A DNA stretch of 64,000 nt from Algoriphagus sp. NG3 (GTDB lineage Bacteria > Bacteroidota > Bacteroidia > Cytophagales > Cyclobacteriaceae), in the NCBI RefSeq assembly GCF_034119865.1, contig NZ_CP139421.1, forward strand, positions 682,001 to 746,000. The letters run 5' to 3'. The stretch's first letter is position 1. The number at the start of each line of letters is the position of its first letter. Below, piece after piece: positions 62,916 through 64,000 of the stretch. The notes beneath the pieces were generated by a model. That model saw nothing but the letters and a program-made list of their open reading frames with translations, did not search any database and was not told the DNA's origin. Position numbers and translations under genes: made by a program.

Positions 62916-64000
62916 TTATTCGAGTATTCTAGCTCCTTCTGAGAGAGATACAGGGATAAAATCCGCCTCAATATCGAAATTTTCCTTGTATGCTGAATGC
63001 AGCTCATCCTGGAAATTTTGAACTTTGGTATTGGCTACCAGATTGATCGTGCAGCCTCCAAAGCCTCCCCCCATCATTCTGGACCCAATCACGCCGGGCA
63101 AAGCCCAGGATTTCTCAGCCAGAAAATCCAATTCGGCACAACTGACTTCAAAGTCTTTACTGAGGCTTAGGTGGGATTCCTTCAGCAGTGTTCCAAATAC
63201 ATTCAGATCACCGGCGTGAAGGGCATTAGAAGCTAGGGTCACGCGGTCTATTTCGGAGATGACATGTTTTGCTTTAGGGAATAGCTCGGCAGGTAATAGT
63301 TTTTGCACTTTTTCCAGATCCTTCACCGGGATATCCCTAAGTGTGGTCGCTTCAGGGTAGATTTTCTGCAATATCCTCACACTTTCTTCGCAGGCTTCCC
63401 TGCGCTGGTTATAGGCAGAGTCCGCGAGGTTATGTTTTACTTTGGAGTTGACAAGTAGAAGGGAGTGCTCCCCGAAATCAGCCTCTACTTCAAAATGGGT
63501 ATTGGTACGGCAATCCAATAATAAGGCACGGTCTTTTACCCCAAATGCTGAGGCATAGGGATCCATGATGCCGCATTTCACCCCGGCAAAAAGATGTTCG
63601 GATTTCTGTGCGTATAATACGATTGACTTTTTAGTGACGGTCAATTTGAATACATCAGAAAGGGCTGTGCCTATAGCTACTGAGAGTGCGGCAGAAGATG
63701 ATAACCCAGATGCGGGAATATTCCCTCCGAAGGCGAGATCAAATCCTTCCAGCTTATAACCAGCCTGCTGAAACTGGGAGGTGACGCCCATAATATAGTT
63801 TGCCCAGTGATTTTTTTTAGGGGAAAAGGAATGGATGTCAAAAACAAACTCTTCTTCAAAATCAACAGAAAAAAGGCGACAGGAGGACAGACCGTTTTTC
63901 TGCATGCCCACCCAAATTCCCTGCTCTACTGCCGCTGGGAATACCAATCCTTCCTGATAGTCAGTATGTTCACCGATCAGATTGATCCTTCCCGGTGCGA
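62916..64000 (-). CDS. galK: Galactokinase, 5' end outside the window
   Basis: The frame is open to the right edge. The last bases encode APGRINLIGEHTDYQEGLVF, the galactokinase substrate signature, so only a few N-terminal residues are missing. Further motifs are the GHMP ATP loop in NIPASGLSSSAALSVA, the catalytic Asp region in GIMDPYASAFG and the C-terminal GSRMMGGGFGGCTINLV. It phosphorylates alpha-D-galactose at C1 in the Leloir pathway. It lies 127 bases upstream of the ThuA fusion gene on the same strand; the terminator lies beyond that gene, so they could share a transcript. Confidence 0.93.
   Translation of the reverse strand, partial: APGRINLIGEHTDYQEGLVFPAAVEQGIWVGMQKNGLSSCRLFSVDFEEEFVFDIHSFSPKKNHWANYIMGVTSQFQQAGYKLEGFDLAFGGNIPASGLSSSAALSVAIGTALSDVFKLTVTKKSIVLYAQKSEHLFAGVKCGIMDPYASAFGVKDRALLLDCRTNTHFEVEADFGEHSLLLVNSKVKHNLADSAYNQRREACEESVRILQKIYPEATTLRDIPVKDLEKVQKLLPAELFPKAKHVISEIDRVTLASNALHAGDLNVFGTLLKESHLSLSKDFEVSCAELDFLAEKSWALPGVIGSRMMGGGFGGCTINLVANTKVQNFQDELHSAYKENFDIEADFIPVSLSEGARILE

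Noticed and set aside
62825..63007. 60-residue minus-strand frame at the 3' end of galK
   Set aside because: It overlaps the galactokinase C-terminus in another frame and has no supporting signal.

Overview
The window looks like a Bacteroidota chromosome, most likely order Cytophagales, near Cyclobacteriaceae such as Algoriphagus. The support is a SusC/SusD pair, DUF6520 and DUF2911 proteins, TMEM220 and NIPSNAP proteins, an FtsX/MacB-type permease, a RhaEW-type rhamnose route with LutABC, and Bacteroidota-style intergenic hairpin repeats. The genus is inferred. No RNA genes or CRISPR arrays were seen.

Bases 1-24,800 are an accessory, defence-rich island. It opens with the tail of an alpha/beta hydrolase, then a tight operon of AAA ATPase, subtilisin-like protease and KAP P-loop NTPase (657-6404) and a helical protein (6535-7470). 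An intact-ended ISL3-family insertion sequence follows (7497-9771, 8-bp target duplication GTATGCTG). Its transposase reading frame is broken and it carries a divergent helix-turn-helix gene. Bases 9,780-13,700 hold small orphan genes separated by repeat modules and imperfect palindromes. The bases opening a unit are complementary to the bases opening the structured site at its end, which is the logic of integron gene cassettes, but no integrase is present. Next come a PD-(D/E)XK-like nuclease candidate (13728-15545), an IS21 IstB remnant, an MBL-fold protein plus trypsin-STAND NTPase pair resembling AVAST type I (15964-22097), and an XRE regulator with a PutAbiC-like membrane protein (22434-23805). 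A 114-nt nested palindrome and low-complexity repeats close the island.

Bases 24,800-34,600 hold a TlpA-like thioredoxin lipid- or periplasm-directed protein, SusC and SusD, a small exported two-cysteine DUF6520 peptide and a MauE-type membrane protein. After them comes an operon of a Crp-like regulator overlapping a class I terpene synthase with all expected motifs, followed by a small helical protein.

Bases 35,100-44,700 hold an ABC permease, a pair of 331-bp direct repeats, and housekeeping or exported genes: DUF2911, a geranylgeranyl-reductase-like flavoprotein, a sugar isomerase/epimerase-like protein, a beta-propeller, a VOC protein and a histidine kinase. A 264-bp MITE-like element sits exactly at the overlapping stop codons of two convergent genes.

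Bases 44,700-55,500 are an L-rhamnose catabolic locus. A divergent isomerase (rhaI) faces a minus-strand run of rhaEW, a GntR regulator, a FGGY kinase and lutA-lutB-lutC. The aldolase/dehydrogenase should give lactate and the Lut complex would oxidise it to pyruvate. A sulfatase follows rhaI, so the sugar may come from a sulfated rhamnose-containing glycan. The rest (55,600-64,000) holds an SMP-30/gluconolactonase lipoprotein, small membrane and exported proteins, a 1146-residue ThuA-sugar dehydrogenase-PKD-cytochrome c-CBM6 protein, and galactokinase running off the end.
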